A stretch of DNA of 37,709 nucleotides from a virus. Under the pieces are notes generated by a model. That model ran no database searches. It saw only the letters and a list, made by a program, of their open reading frames with translations, and was not told where the DNA came from. Numbering within the stretch: position 1 is the stretch's first letter; each line of letters opens with the position of its first letter. The stretch lies in the IMG/VR virus record IMGVR_UViG_3300006737_000071, positions 1 through 37,709 of that record. The stretch is one strand, 5' to 3'. The position numbers were made by a program, and so were the translations under genes. Below, piece after piece: positions 17,042 to 26,000 of this stretch.

Positions 17042-17082
17042 GATGTATTCAAAATATAATACAAACTAAAAAAAAATAGAAA

Positions 17083-17571
17083 ATGGCAGATTTACTAATG
17101 AAAATGCCGGTTCCTTACGAACCAAAGAGAAAGAATCGGTTTATAATGAAATTTCCATCTGACTTAGGTATAGCAGAGTGGATAGTATCTAGTGCGGCTA
17201 GACCATCAATAACAATTAATGAAGTTGAAATTCCGTTTCTTAATACTAAAACATTTGTTGCTGGTCAGTTCCAGTGGGAGACTATTGACGTAACATTCAG
17301 AGACCCTATTGCTCCATCATCATCTCAAGCATTAATGGAATGGGTAAGACTACACGCAGAGTCAGTAACTGGTAGAATGGGTTACGCTGCAGGTTACAAG
17401 AAAAAAGTAGACCTATTTATGCTAGACCCAACAGGTGCGATTGTTGAAAACTGGGAATTAAGAGGAACTATGTTAACTAACGTTAATTTTGGTGACTTAG
17501 ATTACAGTGGAGATGATTTAGCAGATGTGTCAGCTACTTTAAGATTTGATAGAGCAATCTTAAAATACTAA
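17083..17571 (+). CDS. 19: Tail tube protein (gp19-like)
   Basis: A 162-residue protein, almost exactly the length of T4 gp19 (163). The pattern YEPKRKNRFIMKFPSDLGI at the N-terminus, IPFLNTKTFVAGQFQWETID (residues 60-80), VTFRDP, then LFMLDPTGAIVENWEL and the final DVSATLRFDRAIL strand are diagnostic of contractile-tail tube subunits, which stack as hexameric rings round the tape measure. It has its own late promoter and is followed by a terminator, so it can be expressed at a higher level than the downstream chaperone gene. Identification is firm. Confidence 0.95.
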   Translation: MADLLMKMPVPYEPKRKNRFIMKFPSDLGIAEWIVSSAARPSITINEVEIPFLNTKTFVAGQFQWETIDVTFRDPIAPSSSQALMEWVRLHAESVTGRMGYAAGYKKKVDLFMLDPTGAIVENWELRGTMLTNVNFGDLDYSGDDLADVSATLRFDRAILKY

Positions 17572-17598
17572 TTCATTATAAAAGAAAATATTAAATTT

Positions 17599-17629
17599 AT
17601 TAAGGGCCTATTTAGGTCCTTAATTGTTT
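17599..17629 (+). terminator. Terminator behind the tail tube gene
   Basis: ATTAAGGGCC pairs with GGTCCTTAAT (one G-U pair) around loop TATTTA, followed by TTGTTT. The U-tract is interrupted, so read-through into the next gene, which has no promoter of its own visible, is likely. Confidence 0.75.
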
Positions 17630-17690
17630 ACAATGGCGAATGTTGTACTATTTTTAGTAAATAAACTGCATTAAAAAAAGAAAAAAAGTT

Positions 17691-18470
17691 ATGTCAGAAC
17701 AACCTAAAACAACCAAACAAGACACAAGTGTCTTTACAGTCCCTTTTGATGTTATAGAACTACCTTCTAAAGGATTACTATATCCTAGTTCGGACGGTAA
17801 TCTAAAAGTTGAATATATGACCGCAGAGGATGAAAATATCCTAACCTCACCAAACCTAGTACAATCAGGAAAAGTTTTAGATGTTTTAATTGAACGTAAA
17901 ATTAAAGACGATCAATTAAAAGCTAAAGACTTATTGGTAGGTGATAGAAACGCAATTATGGTATTTTTAAGGTCTACTTCTTATGGAGAAATGTATCCAG
18001 TTAAACTAACAGATCCTGAAACAGGTGAAGAGTTTGAAACAGAAGTCGACTTATCAAAATTACCAGTTAAATCAATAGGAGCTTCACCAAACGAAGAGGG
18101 ATTATTTGAATTCAACCTAAAAAGGATGAAAAAAGATATTAAATTTAGATTATTAACTTCACAAGACGAGGAAAATCTAATTAAAGCCGAAGAAAAAAGA
18201 AAAAAACTACTAAAGACACAAGTTTCTAAACTATTAACTAATAGATTAGTTACTCAAATTGTCGAGGTAGACGGTAATAGAGATAAAAGTTATATCGAAC
18301 AATTCGTTAACTACCTTCCAGCGGGAGATTCACTAGACTTGAGAAAGTATATAGATGATATCGAACCTGGTATAGACCTGAGGGCAGACGTGGAGTCACC
18401 TTCAGGTGCCGTGTTTCGCAGTCTCGTTCCAATTACAGTCCAATTTTTTTGGCCTAACGTCAGACTATAA
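17691..18470 (+). CDS. Baseplate hub / tail-assembly chaperone-like protein (gp26/gp51 family)
   Basis: A 259-residue protein of the T4-type baseplate protein family: FDVIELPSKGLLYP (residues 20-33), EYMTAEDENILTSPNL, a helix with VLDVLIERKI, and MVFLRSTSYGEMYPVKLTDP, ending in a conserved VQFFWP. Family members assist assembly of the hub or tail core. It lies between tube and tape measure, exactly where P2 E/E' and lambda G/GT chaperones lie. The zero frame ends 6 codons after FFWP, while the +1 frame stays open for another 178 bases. The junction has a run of seven T (18444-18450), so a fraction of ribosomes may shift and add 65 residues. It depends on read-through of the upstream terminator or an unseen promoter. 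Confidence 0.8.
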   Translation: MSEQPKTTKQDTSVFTVPFDVIELPSKGLLYPSSDGNLKVEYMTAEDENILTSPNLVQSGKVLDVLIERKIKDDQLKAKDLLVGDRNAIMVFLRSTSYGEMYPVKLTDPETGEEFETEVDLSKLPVKSIGASPNEEGLFEFNLKRMKKDIKFRLLTSQDEENLIKAEEKRKKLLKTQVSKLLTNRLVTQIVEVDGNRDKSYIEQFVNYLPAGDSLDLRKYIDDIEPGIDLRADVESPSGAVFRSLVPITVQFFWPNVRL

Positions 18471-18648
18471 AACAGAGTTATATAAACAAATATATATCTT
18501 AGTTAAGCATTGTGGTTTTACGAGAGCAGACGTGATGGTCATGCCAATATATGAAAGAACTATTTATATTGGTGAATTAGAAAGAGAATTAGAAGAAAAA
18601 CAAAAAGCCCATAAGGCCGCAGAAAGAAAAGCTAAATCAAAGAGGTGA
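18406..18648 (+). CDS. Out-of-frame extension of the chaperone-like gene (frameshift product or overlapping gene)
   Basis: Reading in the +1 frame relative to the preceding gene. From 18451, right after the seven-T run, it encodes GLTSDYKTELYKQIYILVKH followed by GFTRADVMVMPIYERTIYI and a Lys/Glu coiled tail. The stop TGA lies inside the terminator stem that closes the unit, as expected of a real gene end. Shifting +1 or -2 on TTTTTTT would fuse it to the first 253 residues, giving about 318 residues. Alternatively it starts on its own at GTG 18406, with GGAG 10 bases upstream; the first 15 residues would then be mere overlap. No ATG is available in the non-overlapping part. I favour the frameshift. 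Confidence 0.7.
   Translation: MPCFAVSFQLQSNFFGLTSDYKTELYKQIYILVKHCGFTRADVMVMPIYERTIYIGELERELEEKQKAHKAAERKAKSKR
18444..18450 (+). other. Candidate slippery site, run of seven T
   Basis: CAA TTT TTT TGG in the zero frame. Phe-tRNA on TTT can re-pair after moving +1 or -2, and both enter the open downstream frame (GGC CTA ACG). A -1 shift would meet TAA after two codons. The zero-frame stop is at 18468. Confidence 0.6.
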
Positions 18649-18665
18649 TAACACCTCTTTTTTTT
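18640..18665 (+). terminator. Strong rho-independent terminator
   Basis: AAGAGGTG pairs perfectly with CACCTCTT around loop ATAA, followed by six T. The stop codon of the extended chaperone frame (18646-18648) lies in the stem. Confidence 0.92.
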
Positions 18666-18673
18666 ATGTTAGA

Positions 18674-18681
18674 TATTTATA
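18674..18681 (+). promoter_or_regulatory. Late promoter TATTTATA
   Basis: TATTTATAGTAAAAC, 16 bases before the TTG start at 18698. The distance is identical to that before the gene at 1201, which supports both the promoter and the TTG start. Confidence 0.7.
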
Positions 18682-18697
18682 GTAAAACAATAGTATC

Positions 18698-20344
18698 TTG
18701 AAAACTGAAGAAAGACGACATAAACGTATTAAAGAATTAATGGGCATTAAACCTAAATTGATTTCTGAACAAGGATATGATGATAGTGTGGCCGACTATT
18801 TAGCCACTGGACTTGAAACTGGTGAAACAATTGGAAGAAGTTTATTTGGTAGAACATCCAGCCCCAACGATTGGAAATTAGACCCTAGTGATGGGGTAAC
18901 ACCCGGTGGGATTGATGTAACAGATGCAGCAACAAGTGCAGTAGATGCAAGATTAGCAACACAAGCCGCTAGAGACCTACTAGGTAATACACCAATATCA
19001 CAAGGATTTGTAAATCATGTAGTTTGGAAATACTTTGACGATACAGGACCTTTTGGGTTTACTTATTCCTTCACAGAAGATGTAGTTATTGGTGAGACCA
19101 GAATATTAGCCGATAAAAGTCACACAACCAAAAATGCGGAGTATATTAAATCAACAAATACTATTGTAATAGATGATATTGAGGTAGATAAAACTGAAAA
19201 TGATGAAACAGTAACAGGAGACACAACTACAGTTAAAAATAGAAACCAAAAAATAGTAGATCTTTTTAATAAAGTGGGGATAAAATTAGACACTAAACAT
19301 CCTTTGGTTATATATTTTAGGAAAAATATACGTCCAGTGTTGAGAAGAATGAAAAAAGAATTTCCTGAGTATAAAATAAATTTTACTGACCAAGCAACTA
19401 AATGGGAAGGTGAAGAAGTTGTGGTAGACCATTTTTTAACAACCAAAGACATATTACTAGAAGGGTATAAGGAAACATTAACTCAACTCATGAAATTAAA
19501 AGCGGCCAAAAAAGCACAGAAAAAAGATAGTAAAATGATTGGTGTGCTAGATAAAGAAATAAAAAAAGAAACACAAAACCTACTAAAAATAATAAAACCT
19601 AAAATACAAAACATTTTCAAAGAATCGAGTAAATCGATTAAAGATATAGAAATGGTTAGGTTTGTTATATACCTAAATGCCTTTCTATCACAATTAAAAA
19701 AGGACTATCCACAATATAGTATAACTTATGGTGATTTAGTCTTAAAAGAACAGGAAGAAACTAAAGAAAAAATAGGAATATCAATAACTTTAGCAAAAGG
19801 ACAGGATGAGGTATACATTGGTAGAACCTATCCATGTACAGTTAAAGTTGGTGGAAAAGAAGCTGGTAGTAATAATGTAACAATACTTGATGTCGATTCT
19901 AAATTTGTAAATAAAGGTAATAAGGGTAGTGGTCCAGTAAAATCTAATATAGATGGTAAGGAAGACAAAGTTGAAGAAGAAAATTCATACACATTCCCAA
20001 AAGCTGGTTCAAATTATGGAGATAAAGGTAAAAGATTTTGGGTAACAATGACAATAGATGTAGAACCTGTGAATTATTTATTAAATAATGCGGCGACAAA
20101 TAAACTAAAAGCTTATAAAGAATATGTTTATGTTGTTGAAATGTTATTTAATGGTTTTAGAATACAAAGAATAAATAGTAGTGACTTTTTAGACCAAAAT
20201 TTTGGGGCAGAAGATATAAAATTCTTATTCGACGATGATGTAAACACAGTAACATTCCAAAAACCTTATCAAATAGAGGTTCTTGCTGGTGATAAGTCAT
20301 TAGGTAAGTTAAACATAACAGTAGATAACATAGAAAGAAAATAA
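18698..20344 (+). CDS. Hypothetical 548-residue late protein before the tape measure
   Basis: I do not recognise this protein. The TTG start gives a basic N-terminal helix (KTEERRHKRIKELMGIKPK) followed by LISEQG; an ATG at 18740 would begin at MGIKPK. The TTG is preferred because of its spacing from the promoter and because the helix looks like real sequence. Residues 30-130 are acidic and Gly/Thr-rich, 150-300 hold Lys-rich helices (KLKAAKKAQKKDSK), and 340-548 are strand-rich, like Ig or carbohydrate-binding modules (VYIGRTYPCTVKVGG; PYQIEVLAGDKSLGKLNI). It lies between chaperone and tape measure and is separated from the latter by 6 bases, so a tail-core or baseplate role is likely, but unproved. 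Confidence 0.7.
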   Translation: MKTEERRHKRIKELMGIKPKLISEQGYDDSVADYLATGLETGETIGRSLFGRTSSPNDWKLDPSDGVTPGGIDVTDAATSAVDARLATQAARDLLGNTPISQGFVNHVVWKYFDDTGPFGFTYSFTEDVVIGETRILADKSHTTKNAEYIKSTNTIVIDDIEVDKTENDETVTGDTTTVKNRNQKIVDLFNKVGIKLDTKHPLVIYFRKNIRPVLRRMKKEFPEYKINFTDQATKWEGEEVVVDHFLTTKDILLEGYKETLTQLMKLKAAKKAQKKDSKMIGVLDKEIKKETQNLLKIIKPKIQNIFKESSKSIKDIEMVRFVIYLNAFLSQLKKDYPQYSITYGDLVLKEQEETKEKIGISITLAKGQDEVYIGRTYPCTVKVGGKEAGSNNVTILDVDSKFVNKGNKGSGPVKSNIDGKEDKVEEENSYTFPKAGSNYGDKGKRFWVTMTIDVEPVNYLLNNAATNKLKAYKEYVYVVEMLFNGFRIQRINSSDFLDQNFGAEDIKFLFDDDVNTVTFQKPYQIEVLAGDKSLGKLNITVDNIERK

Positions 20345-20350
20345 TAAACT

Positions 20351-22960
20351 ATGGCAGAAGGAGCTACAGGTGCGGAAAGAATAAAAGAACTCGAACAACA
20401 ACGAGCCCTACTTCAATGGATGATAGACAACCAAAGAAGGGTTAACAATGGGGTAAAAGAACATCTTAAAGCTAGACAACAATTACTGGCGGTTGAAGAA
20501 CAAATTGCTTCAGCCGAAAAACTTGTTATCGAAACCAAAAAAGAAATTGCCAAATTAGAAAAAGAAAAAGAAACAGCTAATAAAAAGAGACAAAGGGCGA
20601 TTAAGAAAGAAATTCGTTTTCTAAAAGAATTTAATGCAGAAAATGAACGTACCGTTGATATACAAAAAAAGGAGAGAGACGAATTAAAAAAGACACTCAG
20701 TCTTAAAAAGGCAATAGGTAATGAAGTTAAGAAACAAGTTATTGCCCTCAACAAAGAATTATTCAATGTTAAAAAACTTAAATCATTTTATCTAGAAATA
20801 GATAAAGGAGTTAGGTTAACCACAGAATCCTTAGGTTTATCGGCAGGTTCTTCAGACATTCTTAGACAAAATTTATTAGATGCTTCACAATACGCGGCTA
20901 GATTTGGTGTTACCGTTGCTGAAATGGCTAAAGTACAAAAAGATATTGCTAGAGTAACAGGAAGAAATTTATTAGCTTCTAGAAAGAATTTTGAAGCAAT
21001 ATCAGGTATGGTAAAATTAATACCAGATATTGGTGATATTATAGGTGAATTAAATAAATTTGGTTATAACATGGAAGACTCCATGAAATTAGTTGAAGAA
21101 GTTTATAACTACGCAGGTAAGATAGGGTTAAATGCCGAAGAATTTAGTAAAAACTTTAGAAAAAACTACCAACTAGCGTCTAGATTTAGATTCAAAAATG
21201 GTATCGCTGACCTTAAGAAAATAACTGGGGAAGCCCAAAGGTTAATGACAAATATGGAATCTATTGCTGGATTCGCAGATAAAGTTTTTAGACCAGAGGG
21301 GGCAATTGAGGCAGCTGCTCAATTACAAGTATTAGGGGGTCAATTTGGGAAACTAGGAGACCCTTTCAAACTAATGCATATGGCCAGAAATGATATGGCA
21401 GGTTTTGTTGATGAAGTAATGAATGCAACCAAATTTACAGCATTTTTTAATAAACAAACAGGAGAATTTGATTTGGCGGCCTCAGATTTAGATCGACTAA
21501 GAGAATTGGCTAAGATTACCGGTGAGGACTTCAAAACTTTAGCAGATAGGGCACTTCTACAATCCCAGTTCGGAATGATTGACCAACAAATACGAGCAAG
21601 AGTTAGTGCTGAAGATAGGTTAATGATACAAAATATGGCTAAGGTTGGTAAAGATGGTAGATTTACAATGGAGATTAAAGATGCATACGGACACGTACAA
21701 AAAGTAGTAGACGTTTCTAAACTAACTCCAGAAATGATTAAAGAAATGAGAGAAAATCAAAAAGCTCTAGAGGCCCGTTCTAAAGATTTAATGACATTCC
21801 AAGAAAACTTTGACGCAGTTGCTAATATGTTAAGATTAACACTTTTACCAGTAATGGAACTTCTTGGTGGTCTTGCACGTGATTTATCAGAATGGTTGGC
21901 AAATCTTAGCGATAGGATGAAAACAGTAATTTCTGTTGGTGTTATAGCATTGGGTGCTTTTTTCGCCTATAAATCTATGACAATTGCTGGAGGAATTTTT
22001 GGAGCCGCAGCTGGAAGAGCGATGGCAATGACTGGAGGAATGGCAGGTGGTGCGGGAATGGCGAGTGGTTCTCAAATGTTAGGTGCTGGTAAGATGCAAA
22101 AAGCTAGATTACTTGGTACTGCTGCGGTTATCGCAGCCATTGGGGCGGCGGTTATGATGGTAGGTGCTGGTGTTAATTTTGCAACTAAAGGATTTGCTAG
22201 ATTGGCCGAGAGTATGGCTTCATTACCAGTTACACACTTACAAGCTTTTAGTGATATAGTTAGTACTATTATGTGGTCAATGACCGCAATGATTGGAATA
22301 TTAGCTTTAACCGCTGCTGGTTTAATGGCGTTTGGTGCGATGGCTACAACTCCAGTAATGTGGGCGGCTGTTGGAGTGTTACTTGCAATAGGAGGTGCCG
22401 CGTTAATGTTAGGAGGTGGTATTGCTTTGGCGAGTTATGGTATGTCTCTTCTAGTCGCAGAAATGGCTAAATTGGGAGATTTTGCTGGAATAGGAATGGA
22501 AATGTTATTAATGTCCGCAGCAATAGCGACTTTAGGTTTATCTTTGGCGGCGTTAGGTTATACTTTAATGAACCCATTCGGTGCTGTTGGTGCAGTTGCT
22601 GGAATGGGAATATTATGGGCGTTTAGTGAAATGGGACCAAACCTACAAAAAGCAGGTGAAGGGGCAAAACTATTAACTACAAATTTATATAAATTAGGTG
22701 GTGCAGTATCATCTTTAGGAGATGATAATATGGGAGGGGCTCTAGGAAAACTAGAAAGAATTTCAAATTTAGTACAGAACACCAAAACAAACCCTATAAG
22801 AGTACTAGTTGAAGGAGATTTAGGAGGTAAGTTAGATCTAGATGTTGTTGGAGATTCAGGACTAAGAAAAATATTATTAAATGATGGTAGATTCCTAAGA
22901 GACCTAACAGAAGAAATAGAAGAAAGATTAAATCTTGACGCTAAAATAAGTGGAAAATAA
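20351..22960 (+). CDS. 29: Tail tape measure protein (gp29-like)
   Basis: An 869-residue protein with the layout of a tape measure. Residues 1-150 are coiled coil, rich in Lys, Glu and Gln (RIKELEQQRALLQWM onward); 150-520 are helical (phage-tail measure core, with QLQVLGGQFG near 325); 525-765 contain several long hydrophobic Gly/Ala-rich segments (VIALGAFFAY, AAVIAAIGAAVMMVGAG, AAVGVLLAIGGAALML) that could insert in the host inner membrane on ejection; the last 70 residues are polar. Such proteins fill the tube and set its length. At the usual 0.15 nm per residue the tail would be roughly 130 nm, longer than T4's. It follows the unknown gene by 6 bases. Confidence 0.88.
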   Translation: MAEGATGAERIKELEQQRALLQWMIDNQRRVNNGVKEHLKARQQLLAVEEQIASAEKLVIETKKEIAKLEKEKETANKKRQRAIKKEIRFLKEFNAENERTVDIQKKERDELKKTLSLKKAIGNEVKKQVIALNKELFNVKKLKSFYLEIDKGVRLTTESLGLSAGSSDILRQNLLDASQYAARFGVTVAEMAKVQKDIARVTGRNLLASRKNFEAISGMVKLIPDIGDIIGELNKFGYNMEDSMKLVEEVYNYAGKIGLNAEEFSKNFRKNYQLASRFRFKNGIADLKKITGEAQRLMTNMESIAGFADKVFRPEGAIEAAAQLQVLGGQFGKLGDPFKLMHMARNDMAGFVDEVMNATKFTAFFNKQTGEFDLAASDLDRLRELAKITGEDFKTLADRALLQSQFGMIDQQIRARVSAEDRLMIQNMAKVGKDGRFTMEIKDAYGHVQKVVDVSKLTPEMIKEMRENQKALEARSKDLMTFQENFDAVANMLRLTLLPVMELLGGLARDLSEWLANLSDRMKTVISVGVIALGAFFAYKSMTIAGGIFGAAAGRAMAMTGGMAGGAGMASGSQMLGAGKMQKARLLGTAAVIAAIGAAVMMVGAGVNFATKGFARLAESMASLPVTHLQAFSDIVSTIMWSMTAMIGILALTAAGLMAFGAMATTPVMWAAVGVLLAIGGAALMLGGGIALASYGMSLLVAEMAKLGDFAGIGMEMLLMSAAIATLGLSLAALGYTLMNPFGAVGAVAGMGILWAFSEMGPNLQKAGEGAKLLTTNLYKLGGAVSSLGDDNMGGALGKLERISNLVQNTKTNPIRVLVEGDLGGKLDLDVVGDSGLRKILLNDGRFLRDLTEEIEERLNLDAKISGK

Positions 22961-23010
22961 TTTTATGAAATCATTTGATTCAAAAATTCTCCATAAAAGT
23001 TAATTAAAAA

Positions 23011-23018
23011 TATTTATT
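23011..23018 (+). promoter_or_regulatory. Late promoter TATTTATT of the baseplate unit
   Basis: TATTTATTCTAAAAGGG, 12 bases before the ATG at 23031. The AAAGGG just before the start is one of the few sequences here that could pair weakly with 16S rRNA. Confidence 0.6.
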
Positions 23019-23030
23019 CTAAAAGGGATT

Positions 23031-26000
23031 ATGCCAACAAATATAGATAATGTATTAATTCAAGGAGTACCTACAGTTACAACCACAGAGGAACTAAGAG
23101 AGTGGTTACTTAATAGGAACCTCCCAAATGTAATCACAGAAGACGGATTCCAACAAAATATTGAAATGTTTGAAGAATCTTCTCTCTTGTTTGAGGAGTC
23201 AAACAATGCTCTTTTCCAAAGTAGTATTGTTTCAAATACTTTTTTCCAAACAGGATTTTATTATGATGCGGGTGTAAATTTAGGGGCTAATTCAGGACCT
23301 ATCTATTCTGACACAAACTTAGGTGAACTCAACATAGACACAGTAACTAATGTCGTTGGTGACCAAATGCCACACATTGAATGTGAATTACCACCGTATA
23401 TATTTCCTATTGTAGCTAGTAGTTTATGTGAAATAAATTTATTTAGTAGTGAACAAGAATATACGGCTAATGGTCAAGATTATTATAATGTACCTACTTC
23501 AGATGGTACTCCAGTTTCGGATATGTATAACCCAGATAATTTTACAAAATTACCACCATCACAGGCACGAAATACATACAATAACTTTACGGCATTAAAT
23601 CAGTATGGTTTTAATTCGCTCGATATCATCACTAGAACTCAAGCACAAAATCCTGCAGATAACCCTTATTCATGGTTTATGAATAACCCAACAATGTATG
23701 ACTTGTTTATCTCTCCAGATTTTGATGGTAACTTTATGAGATTTGATGCTACAGCTTTGGAGTTGACCAGATTAGATCAACATTTTTATGGTCTAAAGAT
23801 AGACCAACGTGGTTTTGAGTTTAATAATGCTTCTGCTCCTGACGGTTCAGGTATAAAAACTTTTTACACACCACTACAACCATATAATCAAGGTAGTTCA
23901 GAGGCACCATCAACCCTTATTCAAAATACAAGAATTTTAGAACAGTTTATATTAGGGTCTTACGGTAGTAGAATTACAAGAGACGCTCTTTTATTAAGAA
24001 ATAAATTTGCTTCAGATAATATGTATCTTTCTAATAGGTTTGGTGTAGGAGGGATAGATTCTATTGAAGGTGCTGTTTCCTTAAATAATGATTATTTAAG
24101 TTTAGCCTGGGTACAATCCGGTCCACGTAAACCAAAATCAAATACGAATTATTTTGTTGCTCAATTAAATTTAGCTAACTTAGACCCAACAAGATTAGCG
24201 GGTTCACTTTCAGATCCAGTAATTGATCCTAACTTTGGACAAGATAGGGCACTTGTACAAGAGTTTGATATTTCTGATAGATATAAAAATATAGAAAGTG
24301 CTGAAACATGGGTACCAGACCAATTTAGAGAACCAGGTTCCTACCCTCAAGATATAGGAAATCAGGGGTTATTAAATTACACACAACGAATTGTAAACCT
24401 ATCATCTTCAGGTACAACAGCTACAAACACTAATGTTGGTGATAGTATTAGGCAAGATACATCATATCTTAAAACCGCTAGAGGTACTGTTAGTAGAGGT
24501 TCAGGAATAGATAGTTACAGTAACGATAGTAATCGACCATATGCTAGAAGTTGGGTTAGAACAGATAAGTATGGGGCTAAAAGAGGGGAAAGACCAAGAA
24601 ACTATTCACGTTACGATGCTCTTTTGAGACACCAGAGATTAATTAAAGAAAGTACTGGTTGGAGTAAAGGTGCGAGTGTTATAAGTGATGTAGGAGGGGC
24701 TCATATGGCACCTAATGATAGGACGGACACAAAAAACTTTATGTTTTCCATAGAAAATTTAGCTTGGAAAGACCACGCATTAGAAAACTTAGCTTCTCAT
24801 GAAATAGGACCTAATGGTGGTAGATTGATGTGGTTTCCACCTTATATAGAAAGTTGGACAGAAAACAGTAGTGCAAATTGGACACAGACTGATTTCTTAG
24901 GAAGAATGGAACCTATATTCACATATAAAAATTCTTTTAGACAAGCAAACTTAAACTTTATGATGGTGACTGATTATCCGGAAGTTTTAGATAATATTGT
25001 TCCTGATTTTGAAGGTAGAAACGCCGATATGCAAGCTGCACAATTTTTTGGTGGTGAAGATTTTGATGCAAAATACAGAGATATTATTTTAGAGGGTAAA
25101 CCTTGGGTTGGTAATACAGAGTTTGAGGGACAAATGAATGAAGTTATAAACGCAGGAGAAAAAGATGCTTCGGAATTTCTTCCTGAAATAACAGAGGCGG
25201 TACCAGGCAATTATGATACTATACCTACAACACTATACTATTTTAGTGGTTGTACGGAAATAGGGTCTAGAACTTTTTGGAATTGGCCTTATTCACCCGA
25301 CCAAGAATTTTCTTTTGAGTGTTCGAATTGTGGTTATTTATGGGAAGGACAATATCAGGCAGTCACTGAAGATACGGCATTTAAGTCAAGAGGAGGAACA
25401 GCAAAAATTGGGGCAAAAACAAGAGTAAATGAAATGGCTCAATTTTTAGCAACTGACCATGGAAAAAGATACAAAGTAGTTTTTACATATTATAAAGCTC
25501 CAGTAAGGGACTATATGTCAATGCAAATACAAGACTACCAAGCAAATAATGGACAATGGTTTACCGAGTCATTACCTACAGAGACACCACTTTCAGAAGA
25601 AGCTATTGAGTTGGTTAATAAAGATTACCAAACCTGTGGTCCTATAAGGGCGGCTAGATTATTACAAGGATTTAACCCGTTGGTAGTTGCTGCAGAAAGT
25701 GCGACCACAACAACAGAAACTTGGTACTCTGATGAAGACCCACCAGAAGGTAGATATGAAATAAAATTTGGTGGAGACTCTAGTTATGATGATATATTAT
25801 TAGAAAAACTAGTAACTTCTGGTAGTACAGTTTATCCAGGACACATACACGCTATTCCTGTCACAATTCATTTAGAATTAAATAACGAATTAGTGTCTAC
25901 AGAAGCTGTGGAAGCAGCCACTGCGGAATTTGAACAAAGAAAAACTACAGTAAGGGATAATTATACAGATGCTGGTAACTATAGGATACCAGACGGTACT

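Noticed and set aside
17633-17674. 13-codon frame MANVVLFLVNKLH between the tube terminator and the chaperone gene
   Set aside because: Very short, no homologue recognisable, and it lies directly behind a terminator; its resemblance to the MANQVV start of the sheath is too brief to mean anything.
22965-23003. 12-residue frame MKSFDSKILHKS behind the tape measure gene
   Set aside because: Too short, with no promoter of its own; likely chance.
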